A stretch of DNA of 64,000 nucleotides from Gigaspora rosea (GCA_003550325.1 QKWP01001239.1:88039-152038), one strand, 5' to 3'; positions 10,341 through 22,733 are shown, counted from the first letter of the stretch. The notes: generated by a model not told the origin, from the sequence alone. Numbers and translations are program-made.

Positions 10341-12408
10341 CAATTGTAAAATGGAGATAGCACTAGTGCTAGCGAAGTGCTAGAGACAAAGCAAAATAGC
10401 TAAGGTGCAGCACAAGCGCTTAGCGCTCAAAATTTTTTTTTGCTAATTGAATAACAGGTGAATATATATTCAATAAAAAAAATAAATGATGATTAAAAAA
10501 TTAAAAAAAAACCTTAAATTAATCTGCATACAATACAATTACCAAACTAGGAGATATTTTAACTCAAATTGGTTAAAATAAAATGATTGATGATTAAAAA
10601 ACAAAGATAAAGACCTCAATCTGTATACTATGTAATAACTGAATTAGAAAAAAAAATGTTTAGTTTTTGAATTCATATTCAAATCTTATTTGTAGTAAGT
10701 TAACTGTTTCAAAAATAAATATAACTAAAGGATTGCTATTTACACCATGGATTTTTGCTATTCGCACTATAGTTATACAAGAATTTCTATTTTTAGAATT
10801 CAAAATAATATATGCACTTATATTATACAAAAGCTCAGTACATTGTTTTTGCAAAAATAATTTTTGGTTATACGCTACTAATGTTGTGTAATATTACACA
10901 AGTCTAATTTTGGTAACCTAACCTTGGGTCGGCCAGCATTAAGCTTAATGCTGGTGGGCACTATCATGATAATGCCCCCGACGGGTTTAGACATAATTCC
11001 GGCCCACCCTAATTCTAAATCTAGGACATATAATATACATCTAGTATATGTACAGTGATTGGTTAGATTTAGGGTTAGGGTGGGCCGGAATTATGTCTAA
11101 CCCCGCCAGGGCATTATCATGATAGTGCTCACCAGCATTAAGCTTAATGCTGGCCGACCCAAGGTTAGGTTACCAAAATTAGACTTGTGTAATATTACAC
11201 AACATTAGTAGCGTATAACCAAAAATTATTTTTGCAAAAACAATGTACTGAGCTTTTGTATAATATAAGTGCATATATTATTTTGAATTCTAAAAATAGA
11301 AATTCTTGTATAACTATAGTGCGAATAGCAAAAATCCATGGTGTAAATAGCAATCCTTTAGTTATATTTATTTTTGAAACAGTTAACTTACTACAAATAA
11401 GATTTGAATATGAATTCAAAAACTAAACATTTTTTTTTCTAATTCAGTTATTACATAGTATACAGATTGAGGTCTTTATCTTTGTTTTTTAATCATCAAT
11501 CATTTTATTTTAACCAATTTGAGTTAAAATATCTCCTAGTTTGGTAATTGTATTGTATGCAGATTAATTTAAGGTTTTTTTTTAATTTTTTAATCATCAT
11601 TTATTTTTTTTATTGAATATATATTCACCTGTTATTCAATTAGCAAAAAAAAATTTTGAGCGCTAAGCGCTTGTGCTGCACCTTAGCTATTTTGCTTTGT
11701 CTCTAGCACTTCGCTAGCACTAGTGCTATCTCCATTTTACAATTGGTTAAAATTTGTGAAATCCAAAATTTTCTAAAAGAGATAAAGCAGAGAATATCAA
11801 TTACCAAAAATAAATGATAAAATCAACCCAAAAGTAATATAAAAAGCAATTGAGCATACCACAAAGCATTAACAATTTCTTCTAAGTGCTAACTAACTGA
11901 CTAAAGCTTTTAGATTTAATATATGCAAAATAAAAAATTAGCTTTGCATAGCTAATTTTAGATATAAATATTATTTATTAGTTACAGTAAATTAAAAAAA
12001 AAATCTGACTAACTAACCAATGTTTTCAGATTCTATACAATTTAAAAAAAATCAACTTTATATAGTCTAATATTAGATATGAACATTATTCTATTAATTT
12101 ACAGAAACTAAAAAAAAAATTAACTAACTAACAAAGTTTTTTGATCCTATATAATGCAAAATAAAAAATCAACTTTATGTAGTCTAATAGTATTTCTTTT
12201 CTATAATCATGCAGTTTGTACTAAGAAAATTGGTGATTATAAAAGTGTGATTATATAGAAGTTTTTTTAATAAGTTTTTTAATAAACTATCTCAAAAATT
12301 AATATAATTGTATAGGAGTTATAATTATATAAAAGGCAATTATAGACAAAGAAAACTATATTAGATGTAAAAATTATTCTAACCAACTAACAGATTCTAT
12401 ACAATGTA
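9678..12408. repeat. 2.7-kb near-perfect palindrome
   Basis: Position p in the left arm matches position 22086-p in the right arm from 9678/12408 inward. Each open frame in one arm has an identical partner on the other strand (for example 10667-10891 and 11195-11419). The arms look identical except in the central 250 bp, where there are several substitutions and a 1-nt length difference. The non-repeated centre is about 40 bp (11024-11063). The right arm ends one base before an N (12409), while the minisatellite continues outside the left arm. The palindrome could be a fold-back copy made in the genome, or a chimera from amplification or assembly. The small open frames within are not credible genes. 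Confidence 0.85.
10917..11170. mobile_element. Inner inverted-repeat element at the palindrome centre
   Basis: The inner 115 bp of each arm is GC-richer than the rest and carries sub-palindromes (CAGCATTAAGCTTAATGCTG and GCATTATCATGATAATGC), a 'gggccggaattatgtcta' block and one TTAGGG-like pair. Here the two arms differ at several positions, unlike the outer arms. I read this as an older, natural inverted-repeat element at which the outer palindrome was later nucleated. Confidence 0.5.
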
Positions 12409-12409
12409 N
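12409..12409. other. Assembly join (N)
   Basis: A single N marks the exact outer end of the palindrome's right arm. Beyond it the sequence changes abruptly. Confidence 0.8.
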
Positions 12410-12934
12410 ATTTCTTATTTATTTTGAATAATAAATGAATGTTTATACTTTAATTAGAGAGACCCATCAATATAGCTGCATAAATTATTAGCTTAATTTA
12501 ATATATCTTCTAATATAAAAAAAATCACCAATTTATGATACTCACGTTAATTAACTGTTTAATTTTTATATCAATTCAATGAATAAAAAATTCTCGATTA
12601 TCTTAAATAATAACCTATCAAATATGTGAAAGAAAAAAAATCAACCTTCTTTAGAATAATAACATAAAAATCTTATTCATTCGAACTCTTGTAATCAATT
12701 ATACTTCAACTAATAAAAATAAAAATAAAATATTAATAATAATAAAAGTAGATAAATAAATAAATAAAATTAATTAATTTTAATAATTTTCTATAATTTC
12801 TAAATAATAAATTTCGCCTATATAAGTACTCAATTTCTCTTTTCTCAAAAAGAAAAAAAACTTATTTTTTTTAAAAAAATATAAAATAAAGTGAAAAAAA
12901 TAATAATTATTATAAAATATATAATAATCAATCC
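12410..12934. other. AT-rich spacer
   Basis: The DNA is very AT-rich with runs of ATAA and A. It contains no gene or repeat that I can define. Confidence 0.5.
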
Positions 12935-13760
12935 ATGTCTTCTATCTTTTGTGCCATATCATTCATTAAAAATGTTTCAGGATCTTCCAAATGCTGCCAT
13001 GGTATCACTGTTTACAGAACTGGTACTGCTAATTATGTAAAGTATAAGTTCAAAGCCTTTAGGTTTAACGAGACTACATTAGTTGAAGAGATTTTCCAAT
13101 CTAATATATTATTAATAATTGGGTGATTTGCTTTTGTCAATAATAAATTACATGTAAAATAAAAACTTCCTATGACTTAATATATTTATAAATATAATTA
13201 AAAAACATATTTGTTAAATCAAATTATAATTGTATATTAATTCAACTTTTTTCATTATTGATATTCGTCTAAGGTTATAGTAGAACAGAATACTCCCTTG
13301 AATATCTTAACATTAGGTAATTTTTCTACTATTTACGATCTTTCTATATCGCCTGCTTTTGGTGTTTTTACTGGTCATGTTCAAGATGCAAGTACTATTG
13401 AAGGTAAAACTGCTGCTTTTTAACTTAGAAGAGATGCTTATGATAGTGTGACATTATCAAAAGTTATAATGTCAAAATTGTGTAAGTACGAACCATTAGG
13501 CCACTATCAAAATGTGTCTGAGGCCACCCAATGACAACCTATATTCTCTGTAGCAGGAGAATTGGTTACGTCAACAAAATCAGTATGCATCTTTTAAATG
13601 GAGTAACCCAAAACAAAATAGTCCAAAAACAAGCAATAATAAACAAATTTTGAAAGATAAAAAATATAGGAATGAAGATCTAAAGGAATTGGCAAAAAAA
13701 TTTGACAAATCACCTTCTAATAATTCAACCCAACGAAACCCAACAAAAAAGTAATGAAGC
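12935..13760 (+). pseudogene. Decayed two-exon gene of unknown function
   Basis: The first frame, MSSIFCAISFIKNVSG… to …VEEIFQSNILLIIG, meets a TGA at 13124 but continues sensibly as FAFVNNKLH up to 13153. A 120-nt intron with GT (13154) and AG (13273) then fits in phase 0, after which VIVEQNTPLNILTLGNF follows. The second exon reads on through 'YDLSISPAFGVFTGHVQDAS' past a TAA at 13421 (…LRRDAYDSVTLSKV…), a TGA near 13531, and ends in a Lys/Asn-rich tail near 13750. The protein would be about 230 residues with a mixed beta-rich look and no motif I recognise. The first three stops could each come from a C-to-T change (CAA to TAA, CGA to TGA). It is probably a dead member of a multicopy family. 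Confidence 0.55.
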
Positions 13761-14457
13761 TAATAGAGAAACCCAACAAGAACTAAGTAGAGTGAAAAGA
13801 CTAAGAACAGCAATGAATAATATTAAAGGTAAAAAAGGATACATATTTAAAAAATATTTAAATCACAATGAGAAAACATAAACCAAATATTTAATCTATT
13901 TTTATAAATAATTTGGTTTTCTAGTGAACTATAAAACTATGAACAATATTAATAATCATTCTGTTTTATATTACTATGATTCTGATACTTAATATTGTAA
14001 TTCTATAAAAACTAAATTATTTATACAATATATTAAATATTTGCTTCCTAATTTTCTGAAATCTAATAATTAACCCCATTCATAAGATAATATTGTTATT
14101 TATGATGAATTCTTTGCCCTACTGTATTAACTATTATACTTTGAAAAAAAACTAAATAATTTAAAAATTATTCATTTTTTTAATAAAAGCAAATTTAAAT
14201 CCAGTTAACAAAAATGCAAAAGCACAGAATAATTTTGTCAAGCATAATCAAACAAACAACTTGCATACCTGAGTAGAAAATTATACAAAAGATCAATTCT
14301 TAGAAGAAACTGAAAGTGTTCAACAAGACACTGTAATTTACGAGAGTTTAAGCTCTTCTTAATAAGTAATAAATTATAAAAAATACAAAAAAATACTAGT
14401 ACATTCCTTATAGCTTTTCATTCATATTGTTTGTACTATCTATATTAATTACAAATA
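13761..14457. other. AT-rich spacer
   Basis: No gene is visible. The last 16 bases (14458-14473, TAAATAAATATTTTAT) are the target duplication of LINE A. Confidence 0.5.
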
Positions 14458-14671
14458 TAAATAAATATTTTATTTTTTTATTTTTTTTTTGGTGTTAAGG
14501 TGAGGTTTTGCCTTTATCTTTATTAATAAAATGTGCAAGATTCCTCATGGGGTTTTTCAAATTACAATTATTAATTATACAAGAATTAAGACTCAGACTA
14601 TAGATAGAGTTATTTCTAATTTCTACCTAATTTATCTGCAACCTAAATCTACTAGAGTGGTTAAAACTCAC

Positions 14672-15256
14672 CTAGATTTGAATATAGAGAATAGAGTTAG
14701 TTGCAGAACTATATTTGATCCAGTTGTGTGACCAGATTTCTATTTTTCTAAGTGCTAAGCCCAAAGGTAGGCATGTACTATTGTTGTTTTCATATTGTTG
14801 GTCTGGTAAGCAACAGATGCAGCAATAAGTATATAGAGTTCTGTTATAATGCGGAGTATATAAAGGTTTGGTAGATATAGTATTAGGTTGGGGTAGAGCT
14901 TGTATAGATTTCCAATGTACTAAATTTGTGCAGTATGGTTTCCATAATTGTTCGTGAATCCTTTGTGAAAGTAGTAGAAGAAGCTTAATAGTAATATTAG
15001 CTGCATTTTTATAAAAAGTATATTGGGATATAATGTTGATAAGTGATTTTGGAATATAACCCTGGATTGAAGTATAAAAAGTTGTAGTATAGAATGGTGT
15101 AGATTGTGTAGGTGAAAGGCAATAGTGAGTTAAAAGATTGTTGTATAGCTGTTGTAATTCATTGAGGGATAAATCTGGTAGATCTGAAAGGAGTATTGTG
15201 TAATTATGTTTTGAATAATATTTGAGACACTGTTTGAGTTTGGGCAAAATAGCCAA
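14672..15256 (-). pseudogene. LINE A C-terminal region
   Basis: A 194-codon open frame (MAILPKLKQCLKYY…) lies downstream of the RNase H segment. Cys residues cluster near residues 142-150 (YCCICCLP). It has no independent catalytic motif. It belongs to the C-terminal tail that in this LINE type often carries a Cys/His cluster. Alternative frames at 15130-15452 continue the same protein across frame changes. Confidence 0.6.
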
Positions 15257-15836
15257 TGGAATCCATAAACAGTTTGGTTGTATGTAATGCAGGTAGGATG
15301 TATATTTGCAGAATTAATAGAAAGAAAATGTGAAAGGGTAGGAAGAATGTGTAACATGCATTTAATGCAAAAGGATTTTTGAGAGCTGAGCTGGAAATTA
15401 GTATAGTTGTAGGTGCGTTTATAATTGTAGTTGAGGTATAGCCAGGTTGCATTCTAATCTATTTGTTGGGCTATAGGAATGATTTGTTGAATTCTATGTT
15501 GAAAGGACCACATAGCAATTGTATATGCATTGCAGATGTTTTTGATAGCACGACATGTAGGTTGTTCTATATTGTATTTTTTGTAGATAAGACAAAAGGA
15601 AGGGTTGTATATATTGTGAGGTTGAAATTCTAAAATAGGAGAAAGTTAGTGTTTTTTTGCAAGTTCATCAACTTTGTTGTTGTATATATCATTACTGTGT
15701 GCTTGTACTTTATGAAATATAATGTTTAGAGAGAGTGATGTAATGAGGTTATGAAGAGTGTGCCAAATAGACCAGTAGTATAGTTTGTTGTAGTTTTGTG
15801 TTTGTGAGATTAGAGTATTGTATTTTGAAATAATGG

Positions 15837-16060
15837 ATAAGAAGTCAGTATATATATGTATGTTACTATTTCAAGATCATGTACTAATTGCTGATAATAT
15901 AGAAACTAATTCTGCTTTGTATGATGATGGCCAATTTTGAATTTGTATAGAAAAGGAATGAGAGATCTGGTTATCAAAAACCTGGATCCATGCAATTCCC
16001 ATAGTGCATTCTGAATCTAAAATATTAACAACAGATCCATCAATATAGAAGGAAAAGTTT
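15837..16060 (-). pseudogene. LINE A RNase H domain remnant
   Basis: Read on the minus strand, the segment gives FYIDGSVVNI, then GIAWIQVFD, then SSYKAELVSILSAIS, then HIYTDFLS. These are the first three strands/helix of RNase HI with the acidic residues D (IDGS), E (AEL) and D (YTD) in the right order. The domain would degrade the RNA strand during element copying. The frame is interrupted, so it is not functional. Confidence 0.7.
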
Positions 16061-16924
16061 GAGAATATAGCATTAGATTGTGCTATAGTTTGAAGTTTTG
16101 AAGTGGCAGAGGATTTATATTGTAATTTGGGAAAGAGGTAGAATATTATAAAATGACGGAGTCAATAGAGTATAGTAGATCCAAGTAGTTAGCATTGAGT
16201 TGGAGTTTGTTTATGGGTTGGGTATAGATTTTTCTACCAAGAAATTTAGTAGATAATGTAGCTGATATATCTAAAGTGCAAGTGTTTTGAATTCTGTTTG
16301 AGTTTAGAGTACATCCCAAGCAGGGAGTACAGTGTACATTTGGTGTAGGATATAAGGATGTAAGGCTAAGATCAGCATGTATTTTTCAGTGTGTTATAGA
16401 AATTGTATTTGTAGAGTGATTAAAACAGCAGGCTTTTCCAATTATAATCTCTTAATCTAAGTAGGTTATTAGGCATGGTTTAGATTTGGAGTTGAAGTGA
16501 CCAGTTTGAAATGAAGTGAATTAGTATTAGAGAGATGAAGGGAGGTATTAATTTGGCGAGTGGAAGTATTAGATATAATTTTATTTTTAAGTGTACAAAA
16601 CTAGGTTGGTTTTTTTCCTGATATAAGGTTAAAAATTCTAGGGAAAATATGTGGCCAAGCTAAAAGTGTTGTATTATCATAGGAAGTAAGTTGTTCTAAG
16701 AACATAATATATTTAGAATGTAGTTAACATTTAAAGGTTATATATTGGGGTGGTTGTGTAGTAAGGATTCAAGTGAGTATAGGGTAAGTTGATAGTAAAG
16801 GGGCGTAGAATTTCAGAGTGTTCTTCAATAGAAGATTCAAGATGCTTAAGTAATAAAATTATTTTGAAAGTAGTAGAATGTTTGTTAGGACCATCGATAA
16901 GAGGATTAGGTTGTTGTAGTATAT

Positions 16925-17350
16925 TAGTAGTAGACCATAAATTGTTTTGTAGCTGCTGTAGTCGAATATGTGTACTATTGCCAAGAAGGTATGGATCATT
17001 AAGCTGAAGCAAAAAAGCAGATAGGTGGTATTGCAATTGTATATCCCAGATGTTTTTGATTCTATAGATATTGTGGTTTAGCATAGTACTATTGGGTGTG
17101 TTTCTTGCTAGTTTTGATNACCTCTATTGAACTGAACTGAACTTCGGAACCCTAGTTAGTAGTAGACCATAAATTGTTTTGTACTTCTGTAGTCGAATAT
17201 GTGTACTATTGCCAAGAAGGTATGGATCATTAAGCTGAAGCAAAAAAGCAGATAGGTGGTATTGCAATTGTATATCCCAGATGTTTTTGATTCTATAGAT
17301 ATTGTGGTTTAGCATAGTACTATTGGGTGTGTTTCTTGCTAGTTTTGATT
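16925..17350. repeat. Duplicated block around N at 17119
   Basis: The sequence from 'tagtagtagaccataaattg' to 'cttgctagttttgat' occurs at about 16925-17118 and again at 17157-17350. Between them are an N and a 37-nt stretch unlike either side. The copies are almost identical. Two contig ends that overlap but were not merged would look exactly like this. Confidence 0.8.
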
Positions 17351-17768
17351 TATGCTTAGCAACAGTAAGATATTGGGAGAGGATTTTATTGTATATTGAA
17401 TAGGTAAGAACAGTATTGTGTATATGATATTCTAGAATAGGTATAATGACATTGTTGATAATATAGCATGCTTGTTTATCTGTGACTTGTTTGGTATCAA
17501 GTGTGTTGATAAGTTCAGTAGCTTCCTGAGTAATTAATTTGGATTGTATTGTAGATTTGAATGAGGTAGAGAACAACTTAAAAGGTGTTTTGGGAGTTTG
17601 GTATTGAATATTTTGGTGCATGAAGGAAATAGAAGATGTATGTATAGAATTGGATACAAGTATAGATTTTTGTGGGTTAACTTTAATATTAGCCATTTGG
17701 TAAAATAAAGATACTGTATGCAGAATTTGTATATGCAAGAACTTGTATTGATACTTGCATAAAATCAA
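17124..17768 (-). pseudogene. LINE A reverse transcriptase thumb/connection
   Basis: This 214-codon frame includes SLFYQMANIKVNPQKSILV, which matches the 'FY..N.IKIN..KS' motif just after the catalytic loop of LINE reverse transcriptases. A helical thumb region follows (LITQEATELINTL, IIPILEYHIHN). The same sequence restarts at 16731-17084 because of the duplication around the N at 17119. Confidence 0.7.
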
Positions 17769-17859
17769 AAGTTGGTAGAGAAATGTGGTGTAGCCAAGAT
17801 ACGGAAGACTGATAACCAGTATAAGTATGGTGATTTTGCTGATAAGAGGGTCATAGTAA

Positions 17860-18570
17860 ATACGCCAAAATAGAGGTGTAATAGTTTCACCTTGATCAAT
17901 CCCATCTTGAACTTCATAAGAAGGTGTAAGTCAAGATTGGTTATTACTCTATTAGTTCTTGATATTAGAGATTGGTAAGGATTGTAGTAAGTTGCAATGG
18001 CATATTAAGTCTTTAGAGGGATAGAGCAAATAGGTCTATATTAACAATATCATATGCTTTACTCATGTTCTGAGATAAGAGCCAGATTTCCTTTTGGTTG
18101 CAATTTGCATCTTCAATAAAGTTGTTAAGTATGTGGATAGGAATATTAGTACTATTGCCAGGGAGTGCAATATAGTTGTGTGGATTAAGAATATTGTAAG
18201 AGGAAAATATAGAGTTTAAAAAGTTAGTAAGAATTTTTGTATATAGTTTTTTGATATGTTCAATTAGGCTAATTGGTCTAGTATTATGTAGGTGTCTATC
18301 AAAAGTTGGTTTTTTAGAAATAGGAAAAATGCGACCATCTTTCCATTGCTTGGGAATTGAACCAGATATTAAACATCAGTTTAGTAGTGCTGTGATAGCA
18401 AATATAGTTTGTGAACCAACATGTTTTAGCATTTCATAGCTAATTCCTGAAGGGCCACATGCTTTGTTGTTGGGAAAGTTGTTGATAATACTGATAACTT
18501 TATCAGTATATATAGTTCCAGGACTGGATTGTACTATTCTGGTATAATATTGTGTTTGGAGTTATATTCT
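17860..18570 (-). pseudogene. LINE A reverse transcriptase palm/fingers
   Basis: On the minus strand I can read GRIFPISKKPTFDRHLHNTR and PISLIEH (fingers), LPGNSTNIPIHILNNF, WLLSQNMSKAYDIVN (motif A), and GIDQGETITPLFWRIYYDPL-like sequence near 17868-17905 (motif B). The expected YADD box, around 17790, is not there. The sequence goes from 'TTGGCTAC' straight to 'ACCACATTTCTC', as if a few bases including the Asp codons were lost. The enzyme is therefore dead. Confidence 0.7.
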
Positions 18571-18596
18571 GTTTGCCAATGAGTAGAAAAAATTTG

Positions 18597-19016
18597 TCAA
18601 TCATAAGCATTATTTGTAGTCCATTGAGAAAAGTATGATTTTATATGATTTTTGACTTCAAGAGAATTAGTAAGGATGTCTGTTTGAGTTTTTATATTAA
18701 CAAAATGAACTGGGTCAGTGTGGTGATTAAGAATACTATTAATCATTTTGGTTGGATGAGTAAGCAATTTTTCACATTTAGTATTAATAGCTGTTTGAAT
18801 ATGCTGTTTAAGATGATGAGCATTTTCAAGATTTCTGGCATTGTATAGGGTTTTCCAATATGTTTTGGTTTGGGTTAGCCAGATAGATAGATCAGTTTGG
18901 ATAGCAGGTATGGAAGGAATAGAGAATTGGTGTTTGGAGTTCATGTTCTGAATATGAGTAGATATTGTAGAAAGAATAGTTTGGTTATGTGTTATTGCAT
19001 ATTTGGTCTGTTGCAT
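18597..19016 (-). pseudogene. LINE A linker upstream of reverse transcriptase
   Basis: This is a 139-codon helical frame (MQQTKYAITHNQTILSTIST…) of the kind that joins endonuclease to reverse transcriptase. It includes NARNLENAHHLKQHIQTAIN. The endonuclease itself lies beyond the 5' truncation. Confidence 0.6.
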
Positions 19017-19094
19017 AATATTTCCAATAGTTTTGAAATCATTGTGCAGTTCAGAGCTTTAGGTGTAAAGGTATGATGTAAATAAATATTTTAT

Positions 19095-19561
19095 CATTAA
19101 CTCTATTAAAATAATTAATATGATTAATTCCTATAATAAATTATGAAAAGAATAATCATAATTTCAAAGTGTTAATAATCCAATACATAAATAAAATTGA
19201 TTAGATTAATTATTAAACTTGATAAAAAAAAATGCTTATAAAAAACTGAAATACCGCAACAAATTTTTACCGTTCAAATTTCCTATAACAAAAAAAAAGT
19301 AATGCAAGATAAATTATTAAACTTGAATGAAAAAAATTACTTATAAAAACTGGTATAACAACAAAATCTTATTGTTCAAGAATTTTCTCTAATAAAAAAA
19401 ATAATCTAATGTAATCGAAACAAAAATTTTCTTATAAAAACTGATATCACTACAGAATCGTATTGTTCAAATTTTCTCTAAAAAACATAAATAAAACAAA
19501 TATATAATATTATTTCCATTATAATAATTCTTATAAAACATGAAAAAAACTAAAAATTATA
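19095..19561. other. AT-rich spacer with three short diverged repeats
   Basis: A block with 'cttataaaaactg…attgttcaaattttctctaataaaa' recurs at about 19225, 19335 and 19430. There is no gene. Confidence 0.5.
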
Positions 19562-20851
19562 CTATATACTAGTGTTTCGATCCATAATCTGACAATTCTG
19601 ATTGATCTGATAATTCTGATTAATTACGGATATCCTAATTTGTAAATTTTAACGGATATATCCTTAATAATTGTTAGATTAAGTATTAAGGATTATACAG
19701 ATCCTAATCCTAAATATATATATGAGTAACGTAAAATGAAAATCAGGCTTCGCTAAATAAGGCATAATAAAATTCTCAAGCAAATCGCCTGATCCAACAT
19801 TACATTTTATTCAAGCTATTAATTTGCTTGAGAATTCTAAATCGGGATTAACTAGACATGCACATATTAAAAATTAACTTCAATGCATTTACAAAAACAA
19901 AAACAATATTTTAGCAATAAAATGATGCTAATCTTGGCAAATCAAAATTTATTGATAAAATTTATCTGCTTAGTGGCTTTTGATTTCTCATCAGGGTTAT
20001 GCATATGAATTAAATGCTAAAAAAACCGACCAAAAACTCAATTTTTTTATTCAAATAAACTTCTAAAAAGATACAAATCGAGATATAGATCTGAATAAAC
20101 TTTAGTGAGAGTTAACCTCAACGAAAGTAGATAAACCTTAAAGAAAAAAACTAAACCTATTTAATTGTATAGTTTATATTAGTAAACTGTTCAAGAATGC
20201 CAAGTATATGCTCGAAATATTGAAATTGTTTTATCGTTAGTATAAATGTATTAGAAAAAAAAAAGCAAATACATCACTATAAAATAATTATAATAAACAC
20301 TGACCTTGTAATTCCATAATCAAGATCATTGTTCTTTAACTTTCGAACCTTAAATAATAAAGTAAAAAAACTAAATAAGTTATTACACCAAAATTAGACA
20401 TAGATCTGATAAAATTGGTCCAGCTTCAAATTTCTAGGTGTTAAAAAAAATATAAAAAAATTATTAGTAATAAACAGATTGACAGGTTTGTAAATATCAA
20501 TGATATATAAATGGAGTTAATAAAACTTACAAATAAACATATTACAATTCATTGCACGCTAGTCAGATAAATAGGTTCTCTTGTAAAAACCAATCATCTG
20601 AATTTATTAGATATAAGTCGCAATAGAAACCTTAGAAACAATAGATAATGATTAGGAATATTATTATGAGATGATGGAGGATAACGAATATTATAATGAT
20701 AATGATGTTTATTCAGAAATTACAGAAAGTTCAGTTACTTTAACTAAAACTCTTTATTTACCAAAAACTGATACGTCCAGCGTTCAGCCAACAGCTCATC
20801 CTCCTACATCTTTAAAAAACAAGGGAAAAGGTGTTAAATTATTGTTAATAC

Positions 20852-22203
20852 TAGTGTTTCAGGCGAAATCCATTTTCAAAATTCGAAAGGCGAAACTGAA
20901 ATGATTCCAAAAGCGAAATAAATCCAAAATTTCCAAAATTTCTGAATTTGCCGAAATGGGCGAAACTTCCGAAACCTGGCGAAACCTCTGAAACCCGGCA
21001 AAACTGAAATGGCGAAATCTCCAAAACTTTTTCGATGTTTTAATTTTTACTTTTCAGAATTCTATTGTTCTATTATTTTTCTCATATGCAGAATTATAAA
21101 TTCATAATGTAATTTGTAATTACAACATTTTTGCATAGGCAAATTTGCTTGCAAAAACATAGTAATATATGAAGTATACATACCGTACGAAGAGATAATA
21201 CTAGGTAAAATAACAATTTATGTACTTTAAAAATTTATTTAAAATTTACAGTATTTTAATCCTTTAACTCAGTTTATTTCAACATTAAAGAACCAAATTG
21301 TGAGATATGTCTTTTTCGTTTTGCATAACCCGCCGACTCAATTTCCAAAAAAACAATTTTTTTTTAAATTCCTATTGTGACAATCTATTTTATCCATTTT
21401 TGGCATTTAATTTTTTCTCTGGTGTCACCCGATGATGACCTTACTTTTTGGAATTACCCGATAGGTCCAATAAAACAAAAAATCAAAATTTTCTGATTCC
21501 ATGTTATGTAAACCGAAGAATTAACTTTGCATTCCCTTAGATGTGAGCATGAATGAATTTAGACCACGCAAAATTTTTTTTTTAAAAAAAAAAAATCTGG
21601 CTCGCAAAACGAAAATTTAACTTTGCGTGGCCTTATAAGAAAATTATTATAGTATCTATCAATAAATCTTCCTAATTAGATATCTACACAATACTGTAAT
21701 CCCGCGTGTTATCCTTCACGGGATAATTGATAATTCGGGCCAATACCATAATTCCGGCTGAAATTTACGGATTTCCATTAAACAATCCCGCGAATCACAC
21801 GCGTGATCCCACATCCCATGCAGGAATTTTGGAAAAACTTAGAATTTGCAAAAATTAAAAGAAAATGGTAATTTATCGTCATCGCTATTAATATGTTACT
21901 AATATATGATATTTCAAATAAGTGAATATTTCGTTGGATCTGTTCATACCATCCCCCGAATTGAACCCATACACCGTTTCACTATGCTCTAGGTATTTTT
22001 CCAATAAAACTTCTAATATTTGATTTCAGAACTTTCACCAGGTTTCGGTTTCGCCAATTTTCAGACATTTCGCTAGGTTTCGAACATTTTGGCAGTTTCG
22101 CCAGTTTCAGAATTATCGGATTTGAGGTCTTTGAGCGAAACATATTTCGCTTTATTTCAGAAATTTCGCCTGGGCGAAATATATAATTTCACCCGAAACA
22201 CTA
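20852..22203. mobile_element. hAT-like non-autonomous element with 'cgaaac' words, inside an intron
   Basis: The ends TAGTGTTTCAGGCGAAAT and (complement of right) TAGTGTTTCGGGTGAAAT are flanked by a perfect 8-bp duplication GTTAATAC (20844-20851, 22204-22211). Both subterminal zones are packed with variants of 'gaaacctggcgaaac' (20905-21030 and 22030-22190). There is no transposase. The first nine bases, TAGTGTTTC, equal those of the surrounding hAT element, so the two may respond to related transposases. It lies wholly within the 67-bp ancestral intron of the host transposase gene. Confidence 0.85.
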
Positions 22204-22452
22204 GTTAATACTAAAGCCAAGATTTCGGAATAATAATTCTATTTTTTTTATTTTTAGTTAACAAACCTGTAACTAAAAAACAGTACAAGCATAAAATTCA
22301 ATCGTTTACTCATAAATACTTTGATAAAGTAGTTGATGATAAGGGTGAAGAGACACGAGTCAGTAATATCCTGAATAAAGGTGGAAAAAAATATAATCAA
22401 AAATACAAAAATGTGAGAAGTTCAACGGGTAATCTTATTATGCACCTTAGAG

Positions 22453-22733
22453 TAGTATTGTACATGGGATAGTTGGGATATATGTTGGGACATTTTGGGA
22501 CATTCTGGGACAATTTTATAAATTGAAATTCCTTAAAATTTTATTAAAATAATCTAATTAAATTTTTTTAAAAATGTGTTCAGCACCTAAAAAAATATAT
22601 AATTATATATTTTTTTAAATTAATTTATTAATTATTAAGGCTTGGGACATAGTTGGGACACTTGGAACACTGGGACATTGGGACATTAGGACATGGCAAA
22701 AAAAGGCTAGAACAGTGAAAATATACAACACTG
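22453..22733. mobile_element. Small hAT-like MITE with 'gggacat' words
   Basis: It is flanked by a perfect 8-bp duplication CCTTAGAG (22445-22452, 22734-22741). The ends TAGTATTGTACAT and CAGTGTTGTATAT (complement of right) match at 10 of 13. Both halves are built of gggacat/gggacac words. It interrupts the BED-finger exon of the hAT transposase exactly; removal of the insert plus one duplication restores HLRDEH. Confidence 0.85.

Larger units (their letters stand above)
14474..19078 (-). mobile_element. LINE A: 5'-truncated non-LTR retrotransposon
   Basis: The element is flanked by the 16-bp direct repeat TAAATAAATATTTTAT at 14458-14473 and 19079-19094. On the minus strand it runs linker, reverse transcriptase, thumb, RNase H, C-terminal region, then an A-rich tail (the T-rich run at 14474-14490). 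No endonuclease or ORF1 is present, so it was truncated on insertion. Several stops and frame changes make it dead. A block of about 195 bp is duplicated around the N at 17119. The organisation (reverse transcriptase plus RNase H) resembles LINE B and places both near the I-type group of LINEs. Confidence 0.85.

Noticed and set aside
10660-11426. Pairs of identical 64- and 74-residue open frames on opposite strands
   Set aside because: They are mirror images produced by the palindrome and have no motif or codon bias.
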